DNA of 64,000 nucleotides, taken from Varroa destructor. Taxonomy: Eukaryota; Arthropoda; Arachnida; Mesostigmata; Varroidae. A program made the position numbers and the translations under genes. The notes under the pieces are model-generated. The model was not told the origin of the DNA, made no database searches, and saw nothing but the letters and a program-made list of their open reading frames with translations. Positions within the stretch are counted from its first letter, which is position 1. Each line of letters opens with the position of its first letter. The stretch spans positions 38,752,944 through 38,816,943 of the forward strand of contig NW_019211460.1 of the NCBI RefSeq assembly GCF_002443255.2. The letters are read 5' to 3'. Positions 11,100 to 21,869 of the stretch are shown piece by piece.

Positions 11100-13680
11100 T
11101 CACGTAAGCAATCTTCACAGACATTCAATACGATGACAATAGAGAGATTCTCTGGTGTTCAACTTAACGAGCGACACTTCAAGTTCGACAATTTAAAACT
11201 GTAAAGAACAACATATTACCTTGCTACACATTAAATGTAGCTTACAGCATTGAAGTTACGGCGCGGGCAGCCCGCGATGCGGACCGATCACGTGAGAACG
11301 ACCTTCCTACTAACAATGGCAGATTGTGCTGAGACGGCGTCGTCTGAGTAAATGAAAATATTTGATAAAGCTATATCTTACACTATTTTATTAATACTGC
11401 CATATACTACTCTCTATGAGATATTAAAAAAAAACCTGTTCCGAACTATATTTAACAAACTCGGATAGATGGATTCAATATTTGGCATAATTGTTATCAT
11501 ACCCATAACACAGATAAACCCACGTTTTGCATAGGTCCGAAAACTTTACTAACACAGCTCATAATAGAACCGGATTCAAGATTTCAATAATTATTCTACA
11601 CATGTTTCAAGTTTGACGCGCGGTAACGCTTCATGCCCCTGGAGATTACGTGAACAAATTTAACATACATGTATATTATAAAAAAGTTCGTCTGCTGGCT
11701 TCCGCTACGCAGGGGATGAGTTAATGAACAGAGATGACTGCCTGGATCTTGTACAATCGCCAATTTGACGCTCCCTGCTGTTATTTTTGGTATAGCCATT
11801 TAGCGCTGCTTCAAGAACAGGCCAGAATAGGTGGCTCAATGCAAGCACCTTAATAAGGTCAAGTAAAGATAAAGATGATGACAACATTTGTCGTCGTGCC
11901 AGGATATTTATTGGGGGATTTAGGTATGTTTAATCTAAAATTCGAATCCAGCCTACCACTGCATCTTTCAGTTTACGTTACGATCTTGTCTCCAGCGACC
12001 TTCTGCACTCAATTGAACGATGCTAGCTTTATAGACTCATAGGTAGATAACGGGATGAAAAAAAGTAACGGAATAAACGTATTTTAGCGTTATTAGTAAC
12101 AAATTTCTTATTAGTGAATGTACGTAATTCAGAATGTACCCATAGATGTCACTACTGGAACTTCTCCGTTTCAAGAAACTTCAGTCGCAACGCGCCATCA
12201 ACTAAAATAGTTCATTGATTTAGGCTATCACTTCTACACGACAGGTTTATTATACAAAATAATGATAACGATAATGTTTATTATATAAAAATAAATATAT
12301 CAAATAATTCACTAGTAATACTGCAGTTGTACTGAGCAAAGCCTGAAACGTTATCTAACCTCTTAGCCTAAACTATTGTCTGGAGACCAGGTAACTTGAA
12401 AGATTAACGTGACAGTATACTAATACTGACTGCTATCGATCGACGCGATACCTCAAAAGGTTTCTCTCGTTTCAACCAGACAAATACGACATGCAACCGC
12501 GACGAGATCTATTGACAACAAAGGGTACCATTTCACGTAATCGGATGAGAAAACTACTCTACCGTATATTATGATGTATTAGGTGTGAAGATTTCGTTTT
12601 CTGACAGAAGCTCCACGAGTTACAGTTTAAAAACTACAGTTATCGCACGTTGTTGAAACTTGCGACTGAAGTAAATCCTGCCGACATTCTCGCTCACAAA
12701 TTACCTACATGTTTTTGTTATATTACCGATATGAATCGGAATAATTTACATTTTGTAATTGCAGATGAATTTTCCACGGGCTGTTGAAGCCAATAGAATC
12801 GACGATGAAAAAACGGCGTGCAAAATATTATATTTGGACTTGTGATTTAGTATAATAAGGCCATAAGGCAAGCTGCCTCAAAGTACATATCTAGATGAGA
12901 TCCATTCAGACTCCACACGTGCGACGGCAGACGCGCACGTGAATCCATCCAATTGGAGCACATTTCTTCACAGATAGGCCGTGCTACTAAAGTGTAAAGC
13001 TTAATAGTACGGCAAATCCTTTACTTCCTCAAAAGGAGGCAGTGATTTATATTAGATAGTTTATTCAGAATTCACCAATGCCAACGATGTCAGGTACAGA
13101 CACGTACAAAAATATTGTTTCCCAAAAACCAAATACGAAACCTTCAAGAAGCCGTCTACTAAAATGATAAGACGTACATGCGAACCAGCAGCCATAGACC
13201 TAATACCTTTAAACGTACCGTGACATCTTATTCCGAAGCTGAAAACTCCAATGATAAACATAGCTCGACAATCATATCTACAGAAGCCTCTGTATACAAA
13301 ACAAAAAAGAATAGTCCTTAGGCAATGTAGCAGACCAGATGCTCCTATTAATGATAGAAATGTCTAAAAGTAAGGAGCACTTCGCCTCTCACCGACAGGC
13401 ACTCACTTCAAACGTAGCACAAAGTGCTTAGAATACTCTACTACCGAATTTCAGCGACACAGAGAAGACGGTCGTGCTATACGCCACCTGATTAAGCCAT
13501 AGCATATCATTAGAAAACCGTTCTAAGCTAGAACAAACGATGGGAGAAAGTCCAAATGAAATTACTGAGATAGCAGATGTTGAAGATGATAAATTGATCC
13601 TTCAAAATACTAGAGATGTATTAGTACATTATCTTGTAGTATATATATATATAATAAATAAATATAATATATAATGAAAA
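11100..13680. other. Intergenic, no recognised gene
   Basis: AT-rich sequence with short, scattered open frames on both strands. The last several hundred bases could include more of the decayed retrotransposon that begins near 13.69 kb, but I could not recognise its gag or protease part, and no long terminal repeat was identified. Confidence 0.45.
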
Positions 13681-13689
13681 ATATTTCTG

Positions 13690-14480
13690 ACCGTCGGTTT
13701 TGTCGGAGCTTATCCACTGATAAAAGTAAAAGAGGAGTTTAAAACACTGGCAACAATCAAGAAATTCAGATGTCCACACCGGTACAATTGATACTTATCC
13801 AAAATTAAAACCGCTCGTAGTTTTTTTAAAAAAAATAATGCACAGCTCATTATGGGTCTAATAGGAGTATCAATTCACCTAGATGATGTGATAATTACTT
13901 GTTCGTCTGTCGAAGAATCTCTTAATAAGCACAGAGGTTTTTCGAAAATGAAATTATAGAGAAATATAAAAACTTCCAGTCTATTATTTATATAGGTCTT
14001 ATTGTTATTATTGCAGATGAACGCACATAAACCGAAATAAAGTTGAAGCTATATCAAATAAACCTCTGCCCACAGAATTGAGATCATCATTAGGAGCTGA
14101 AAGATGCTCCGCTTTCATAAAGGGCCTAAACGAAAAGTTTGGGTAGACTGCTCCGGAATAGAGTTTGACTAGTCCTAGGGGTGTCAAGACGCAGTCAATG
14201 ATGTAAGAATTGTACTCAAATCGTACAGATAACCCCACTGAAACAGTTATTTCATATTGTTGTTCGGGTGGTTCTAAGAAAGCGATCTATTACGCCAGTT
14301 ACGACCGAACATAGATACGTACAGATGGAAAAATAATCCCATCCTATTGTATTTGCATGCAAAAGTATATGCACGTGCCGACTACTGAACATATAAGTGA
14401 CAAAAAATCAAAATTTACCGCGCAAATATGTACCGGTCCCGTTAGATCAATTGGAATCTAATGGATCAATCGCGAAATTT
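13690..14480 (+). mobile_element. Decayed Ty3/gypsy-type retrotransposon, RT to RNase H
   Basis: Three stretches in different frames line up in the expected order with the pol region of Ty3/gypsy retrotransposons. Near 13.71-13.78 kb is a segment like the RT palm entry (KEEFKTLATI). At 13861-13967 is the catalytic box, GVSIHLDDVIIT, followed by a VEESLNKH segment and a stop. At about 14033-14143 is the connection region, KVEAISNKPLPTELRS then AFIKGL. At about 14255-14290 is the start of an RNase H-like segment, KKAIYYAS. The paired aspartates are kept but several stops and frameshifts separate the pieces, so no functional enzyme can be made. I saw no clear integrase or LTRs. Seen: the motifs. 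Known: their order in the family. Inferred: the outer limits. Confidence 0.72.
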
Positions 14481-15107
14481 GTCGATATATTTTAAAGTTA
14501 AAACTAGCTGAGACGGATAAAAGATCAAAATCAAGCCTGCGATCTCATTTTGACATCGTCGGAAGCCCATCAGACTTCACGGACAGGAGTCTAGCTGAAC
14601 TATTCACTGGGAAAAAATATCCCTAGATCCCTTAATGTCCAAGGAGAAAAAAAAAAAGATCTACTAAAGTGACATTCTCAACATCAGACCCTACTCAACA
14701 CAATCGAAAGAGATTTCATTAATGATCAAAGCGTATCGGCGAGATTGGGGGTACCCTAATTCGGTACCGAGTATAATTAAAAACAATTGCGAGATTATTA
14801 TCAAATTATATAGTAACAGCAGATGAATAAATCTGGATTCATCGCTTTAATTAGCTGAAGCAGGAGAATAGACTTTTTCAATACTGCACCCAAAAAACAG
14901 AAAAATACACTAGCCCATATAAATTGCTTTATAACGACCAGTACTACTTCTACTGACAATAGCGCACTGAAGAAGAAAAGTGTTATCACGAACAAGTTAA
15001 TCATAAAGAAAAAAACGTGTTTATATATAATGGCTTGTAGGAAAAGTATCTATCGGTCATTTTTGACACAAAATCAAAGCAAATACTTTTCTATACTTTA
15101 AAGTAAC

Positions 15108-15446
15108 ATTACCAAACGAGATATGCGCCAATCTGATCGATGATCGTTTGTCCTTTTTCTCATAACACCGTAATATCATCAGTGTAAATTTTTTGTAGTT
15201 TGTCGGTAAAAAACTTCGACAAGTAATCTTTGTATCCCTTCAGTAAAACTAGATTATCATCATTGAGGGAGCTCCGCGGAAATCGAAACAGATATATAAG
15301 TCGAGATAGATGATGGCCCAGGATCGGGGCCATATAGCAAATACAAAAGGATATTTCGTCTGACTCCTCTCAATTTTGCGTTGAATAAATAAAGACGCAT
15401 TAGGTCGAGCACTGTCATAGTGGACGACGATGCCCTTTCCGTTCAT
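15108..15446 (-). mobile_element. Decayed mariner (Tc1/mariner) transposase, C-terminal part
   Basis: The - strand frame from 15446 reads GIVVHYDSARPNAS, the counterpart of the HHDNARPH box that carries the second catalytic aspartate of mariner transposases. Further on, in a shifted frame, GPDPGPSSIS corresponds to the SPDLAPSDYH box, with the third catalytic aspartate replaced. Downstream, KDYLSKFFTDKLQKIYTDDI, then a stop, then IIDQIGAYLV match the usual C-terminal end of these proteins. At least one frameshift and one stop make it inactive. The N-terminal DNA-binding half and the terminal inverted repeats were not recognised, so this is a truncated relic. Confidence 0.75.
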
Positions 15447-18400
15447 TAGACCCGGTGGACTTGTTTTCTGTGGCGTATTATGATTTTAGCAGAACACATG
15501 TTTATTTCTATTTGCAGACGATTATCCTAACGGCATTGATTGTGTGTTACATCTTTCGTCGTTCGTAGGGGACCGCTCGATTCCGTTGCGTTTCTAAATG
15601 TAAATATAATCAAGTTCGTGTAGTTTATTTTGTTTAGAGCTACTTGGTAATTCCTTAACAATATTCATGTGTCGGTATTGCCCTACTTTATCGATAACTT
15701 TTTTCATAATTCGCCTCACAAAATCATTTTTGGCCCGCTCCTTACGTTTCGACTACAGACGACACCGCTTTTTTTGCATAAGCTTGGGCAGCGTCCCAGC
15801 AATTGTAGTACGTCTACTACTGCCGAACTTGAATTTCCTACACTGACCCGACGCGATTGTCTGAGGTATGTGACTTATGTGAAGTTATCTAACTTCAAAA
15901 AAAATGGTCAATATATTCTTTACAAAATGTTAGAATTATTTGGGTGTGAATATTTGCAATTCTGAGTAGATTTTTTTTGTCTCCTCTCCAAAGATTCGGG
16001 AATTTCCTTGACGTTTTATGCACTCCGCTCATATACGTTATGTTTCAATCGTTTCTACTCTAGCAAACTTCATTTGAGTCCAAATTGTCTCAGTGGTCCA
16101 GCAGTAAAAGTTACCTCCCGTTCATTCACTGATTCCACTTTTAGCCCTTCTAAACGCCCCGTGCTCCGTTGAAGCATGCGGCCATTTCGTGCCCATGTTA
16201 TAACCACCGATTCATACTATCTAGCCGTCCCGAATCGTCTCTTGAAGTGTAGCTTAAACTTCAAAAAGCGCGCTCTGCCACTGCCGGAAGTGCGTCAGAC
16301 AAAGAGAGGGGGTCAGGCTATAGAGAGACCGGAAACCGGCTTTAAATAAGGGCAAACGTTCCGCTACCGGAGGTCTTTAGAGAGCTGTTGGCCGGAAAAG
16401 AGTAAGAGGGCGGCAATGCTCGAGTGGCGCGTTCAGAGCTTGCTTAGATAATAACCCACTTAATGAGTAAATTAAGGCTAAGTTAAACATCCTCGGGTCT
16501 CCCCGGGCCCGACCTCGCTAAACGACCCGTCCGCCTACTTCCTAAACGCTTCTATAAACTTTACGGCAGTGGCAAAATACGTAGACATGAAAAGCCCGTT
16601 GACGTTCAATCGTACTTAGGCTTACCTGTCTCTTTAGTCATAGTACGCTGCTGACAGTACGGTTGTTGTACCTACAACCTATGATATAGTGTAAAAATGT
16701 CGGTTATATCAACTACAAGTTCACCTATACATCTGACCGAAAGAAACACTTTCTGAGCTTTATAACTGCTTGCTGGTGTGACTGTGAAATGTTTTGGAGA
16801 TTTTTTTATTGTTAGAATCTATTCATGTATAAACATACACAATAGTATGTAGATCTGGGTTAATTTTGCAGTGGAAACATCCAAATATATAGATAAAGTG
16901 TGCTATCTATAGAAAAGCTATAGCAAACGGTGACAAAAAAAAGCGCAATCAGAGTACCGAAAGTTCCTCCTGCCTTAAAAAGCAGAGAAGCGTAATTTCA
17001 CTGCGCTGAGATTCGGCAGCGTGCAAGGTTGTGGCAAACGGATCCACGTTATTCTCGAATGATACATAGTCTCAATTCAGCCCAAAAAAGCGTCTTGGTG
17101 GATGTTTTAAGCTAAGTATCTTTTTTTAGGCCTTGCTCAATGAGCGTGTCATTTTACTGTAGTTACACGTATTATATCTACGATCGGCGTGATCATCCCC
17201 GAATAATTTAAATACTTAAATTTGAGTATCTATTGTTTAAATAGCTAAACGCATTTAGCATTATAGGTAAAGGAATTTTCGAAAGAGGTTAGATATATTC
17301 GCCCATATTAATGTAATGTTAAACGAAAATCACTAAGTGATCAAGATATCATCTTTTTACCACTTTCTCTCGCACGTTCGCCACAGTGTCAGCAGGACGT
17401 CCGCAGTGACGGGAGTGCAGTATAGGAGTCAACACCTTACTGATGGCTAGAGTAAAGGGGAGTGAAGACTGGTGCCGTTAATGAAAAGAAGAGTCGCTGG
17501 TCCGCAAGGCGTAAGCCGATGGCTTAACCAAGGGACAACAAGAAACTGACAGACACAAGGAAAGCCCTGGTTTCCGCTGTTGAAGGAGTTGAGCAAAGTG
17601 CGGAGAGTACTGGGGCATGGGTCGATTTAGGGCCGAACGCACGTCTGAAGAGCCTCTCTAGGTTAACATGGGAAGGGAGAAAGTTGGGGGACGCAGATTT
17701 AATTTAAGCTTCCTCCTCTGGCCTCTGCCTGACCGTCTGCGGGGAATGAGGGCGGTGGAGTTCGAAGCACTACGACGTACCGCTATTTGAGAGCGACGAA
17801 GCCTCGTGAACACCACCAGCCTCTCGGATGAGCTTATTCTATCCTTAGCTTCCCTTCGCTACTATCAAAGCAACTGGTGCTGATAACACTACTGGCACCT
17901 CTGCTGGCTAGGTACTATGGTAAGCTACTTGACGTGGAGGGTAGACAATGGTCTAACAGAACCTGAGAAAACCGTGGACCTGACTTTCATCGGCTATCGA
18001 CAGAGACAAGAGCGGCATCGATCGTGCAAAGGCTGCACTTCATTAGCTTACTTACGGCTTCTGTCGGTCCACAGGAATGCCCTGGCTCTTCGGGGACGTT
18101 CTTCAGATCTTGAACCAAACCCACCTCTATAAAGGGTGCCTCTCCTTGCCCTTTTCGTCTTAACACATTGAGACGGACCTACATACGTGCAGCGTAATGG
18201 TATATATAAACGATAGTGGTGATTATGTGGGCATGCAATTTAAAATACGTAGGAAGTAACACACATCGAGCGCATTGCGAGAAACACGAATTACAATTAA
18301 GGAAGTGACTTCTATAGGCTTTAGAATCATGCAAAAAATAGGCCGAATACAGTTCTAGAATACTTAGAGGAAGTATAGCACGTTCGAATGGCTTACGATG

Positions 18401-20615
18401 TATAGATACAACAAAGCGATGTTAATAATCTCTTCGCTATACCGCTAAATCCAATGAACTATAGAGAACAGATGCTTGGACGCCCTTACAGCAGGTTAAT
18501 TTAGGTTTTACATTGAATGTCGATGATGCTATGAAAATAATAGGTAATTTAGGTTTGGGCGAAAGCGGTTGTGCGGCATCGAAGTGAACGCTTTTAAGGT
18601 GAGGGTGTTTAAAGCCAAGCCTTATAATTTGTCAATAAAGCGAGTTTCGAAAATAATCTGACTTGTCAATCATACATGTGGTCACCGTCATGCCCCAACA
18701 GGCACTTTACAGTGCCAAAAGTGAAATGATACCGGGTATCGTGACTAAATTTAATACAGCTCTGGTTCTGTCCCGTGACAGCTTAGATTTAAGGGGCAGT
18801 TATGTATGGCTGTGGTTTTCTAATAAAGCCATCATCGGACGCATTACCCTTTCATCACGAAAGGATCGTTCGTTTATCAAACCCCGCGTTCCCAGGGTCA
18901 GACAAACAAAAGTGTGGTACGCCGAACTACTTCGAATAATTTCCCATGGAAGCTAGTCGACCGACCGACCGACCGTCCGCCCGCCCGCCCCTATCCGGTT
19001 TGTGCCGAGCGTTTCGTGTACTCTTCAGCGTCACTCAATAAAAGTGCTAATCTTTTCTCAAACAAGAGCTTTCTGCCCCTCAGCCTTCGCCATGTTGGTT
19101 GGACACGTCGGCAATGACCCTGGTGTGTGCTAAGAAGCCACCATTGCTAACACATCGTCTTTAACTTACCTTCGTTTCAGAAGGAACGAAACTTTTGACC
19201 GGACTAATCAATAGCACCAACTCAACGAGGTTAGCTTGCCTATAAACGGTGCCACTATACTGATCTTTGGAACGCCTACAGTTTTATTACACCCATATTT
19301 ATATAAGCAACTCATTCACCGAAGCTTCATTTTTCGATAGTTTGCAAAAACACTATTTTTAGTTACTACTTAAATTAATAATCACCAACAATAAGAACAT
19401 ATATCAGATAAGTGAGCTATTTTTATTGGCGAGATTTGAAGCAAGTTATTTTTGATCATTTTACCTCACAATGAGATTGGGTTCATCTGTCCTATCAGTC
19501 TGCTTTTGGAAACCAACTTTTCTTTTATAAGAGCAAGCATTTTATAATATAACTAATTACTTGAATCTAATATACCCTCAAAAAGGCACTTCAGTGATAG
19601 TCTTATTTGGACGGTGAAAGGCGAACAAAAAGGTGCATCTGAACGACCTATTAAGTGTATACGGTTGTAGTCGGAGTCCTAGCTCCCTCATTCGTCTATA
19701 TAACATCCCAAGACAATGCTGATGGCTTAAACACGTCTTTGGTGAATAGAAAACCTCAGGGATATCAGATAGTTCATAGGCGCGGCTCAATCGATAATCG
19801 GATTTATCTAAGACCTAAAGAGAAACCTTAGTCTAAGCGGCTAATATTTGATATGTAGTATTCTTACCTGCTTCGTTATTAAGCAGAATGATTATAAGAG
19901 GCCAGTGTTAAAATGCCTTCTGTTCATTTTTAGAGTTCAGACCAGTTAGTTATAATAAATGTTTAAAGAAACATTCATACTTTTAAAGGACACCAATTGA
20001 AAGTCTCATTAAGTGTGTATGGATCCAAAAACTAACTACGACTGCCGGACATCATAGCGGCCTTTTTCCAGTATTAGTGCACAAATATAGCCCTTTTGAA
20101 AAACCCATATCAACCTGAGCTCATATTGATATATAGTATTCAAATTAAAGAAGATCAAAAATATACCAGTTGCGATGGGCATATTTTATACAGTCAATTC
20201 AACTAATCTACTATGATTATTATTATTTCAGGTGAAGCCTTTAAGTCTTGCACCTTTTTTATTTTGTTTGCTTTTGTTAAAGTGGGCCTTGGTGCCTTCC
20301 CAAAACAGAACTCATTTTCTCTGCGGCGCTCAACATAAGTGATTTTTTTTATTTTTAATTTGTTACTCTTATGCTTGGATGCGTTTATCTTGGCGTTGAA
20401 AACGTCAGATTGACACCAGCTTACAATGTATCATATGTATAGTTGCAAAGTTTTCTATCTGAAGTTGTCACAGATGGCATTCATGTCGTGCTAACTCATC
20501 CATTATTACGAATAATGTTCATCTGTCCTGTTTTACTCATGTTGTCCTTATTAACTTCTACTCCTTGTACTATATCTACCTAACAATTGCACAGAGCAAC
20601 TAACGAACTATGTTT
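15447..20615. other. Intergenic, GC-richer islands, no recognised gene
   Basis: Two islands are clearly GC-richer than their surroundings: about 16.20-16.55 kb and 17.34-18.13 kb. Both contain many stops in every frame, and I found no protein family, tRNA or snRNA in them. A short ACCG/CCGC run lies at 18957-18991. Open frames of 97-98 codons at 15669-15965 and 18663-18956 (+) are not recognised. The right end abuts the assembly gap. Confidence 0.45.
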
Positions 20616-20715
20616 NNNNNNNNNNNNNNNNNNNNNNNNNNNNNNNNNNNNNNNNNNNNNNNNNNNNNNNNNNNNNNNNNNNNNNNNNNNNNNNNNNNNN
20701 NNNNNNNNNNNNNNN
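20616..20715. other. Assembly gap (100 N)
   Basis: Exactly 100 undetermined bases, the conventional size for a scaffold gap of unknown true length. It is followed directly by GATA and (GA)n low-complexity sequence, which probably caused the break. Confidence 0.98.
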
Positions 20716-20790
20716 ATATAGATAGATAGCGACGGAGAGAGGGGGGAGAGAGAGAGAGAGAGAGAGAGAAAAGGAAAAGGATGGAGAGAA
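20716..20790. repeat. (GATA)/(GA)n purine-rich tract
   Basis: After the gap come short GATA repeats, then GA repeats (about 20746-20769) and a purine-rich tail. It lies in the 3' flank of hbn, which is transcribed from the other strand. Confidence 0.9.
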
Positions 20791-21263
20791 AAAGGCTTCT
20801 TTGTCTTTTATCGATTTGTCGTCCCTTCTTCAGCATTAGCAAGTAAAGTCAAAACTTTCTCCCATCCGCCAGTATTCATTTGCATCAAATTCATCCATAT
20901 TCTTTTAGCTCACTTTCCATCTAGTCCCGGTCATGGGGAATCTGTACAAGGTCGTTTCCAGCTGCCTTCAATTAGCCAGAGTCACCAACTATGTAGCAGC
21001 AGCAGCAATAACGGAGTAGCAGATTTAACAAGAGCGAGTATGCACTATTATATGTAGAATAGATGTAATATGTCAAAATAATGCAGTAGTTGTAGACTAT
21101 TCTGAATTATACCTGAGATTAGACGGATTACGCCACGGTCGAACGACACAGCGAGGATCACTGTCGATCGAAACCATGTACAGACACTTACGCAGAGTAC
21201 AAGCTTGCTAGCTATTGTTAATGCTACCGCTGCTTATGATGTTATTGCTGACGCTGATGCTGC
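20791..21263 (-). other. 3' flank or 3' UTR of hbn
   Basis: Sequence just downstream of the hbn stop codon on the - strand. It is probably 3' UTR at least in part, but I saw no convincing AATAAA close to the stop; the true 3' end may lie beyond the assembly gap. A short run of CAG-type triplets is present near 20995-21010. Confidence 0.4.
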
Positions 21264-21869
21264 CTAATCGTCAGGCAGTTCTTTTTTGGGACTGGCCAAA
21301 CGGGGCGGTGCAGGCGACGACTGAGACGACGGATCAGCGACATCAACGGGACTGCTGCTGTTTCGGCGTTCCTCTTCGGCCTTCCGCCGAAGTAGCTCCA
21401 GCGATTCTTGATGGTGCTGATTGAGTAGAAGCGGCGTGGGAAGACCCTGTAGCCCGACCTGGATGCTCTGTACACTCTGCTGTATATTCTGTAGGTTTGG
21501 CAGACCCTGAAGACTCTGTAGCGCCCCTTGAAATGGGACCCCTGCCATGTAGAGTAACTTTTGGTTCCAGTAAGGCGCCAGCTGCCATTCGGTAACGCTG
21601 GTCGCTCCCGATTGTACTCCAGCTGCTGCGGCCGCTGCTGCTGTTGACGTCGCCGTCGGCGATGGGAATCGACCAGCACTTGCCGCCGCTGCCGCTGCCG
21701 CTAGAAGCTCCTGTCGGGCCGCCTGCTGCAACTGCAGCTGGTGAGCAGCTGCTGCCACAGCCGCGGCTGATGATGACGCCTCTGTTGGTAGTCCGTACTG
21801 TACAGGACTATCGCGGCCCATCGCTTTCTCACGCTTGCGCCACTTCGCGCGCCGGTTTTGAAACCAAAC
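21264..21869 (-). CDS. hbn: hbn coding exon 3 (helix 3, OAR-like tail)
   Basis: It follows a TTCTTGTTACAG acceptor. The first codons give [10 protein letters not shown], completing the homeodomain with Gln50 and Asn51. Then come Ala-rich and Gln/Leu-rich stretches, an OAR-like [12 protein letters not shown], a Ser/Pro-rich end and a stop at 21264-21266. Confidence 0.95.
   Translation of the reverse strand, partial: VWFQNRRAKWRKREKAMGRDSPVQYGLPTEASSSAAAVAAAAHQLQLQQAARQELLAAAAAAASAGRFPSPTATSTAAAAAAAGVQSGATSVTEWQLAPYWNQKLLYMAGVPFQGALQSLQGLPNLQNIQQSVQSIQVGLQGLPTPLLLNQHHQESLELLRRKAEEERRNSSSPVDVADPSSQSSPAPPRLASPKKELPDD

Noticed and set aside
20600..20842. Open frame running through the N gap
   Set aside because: It exists only because N codons are read as X and the GA repeat has no stops.
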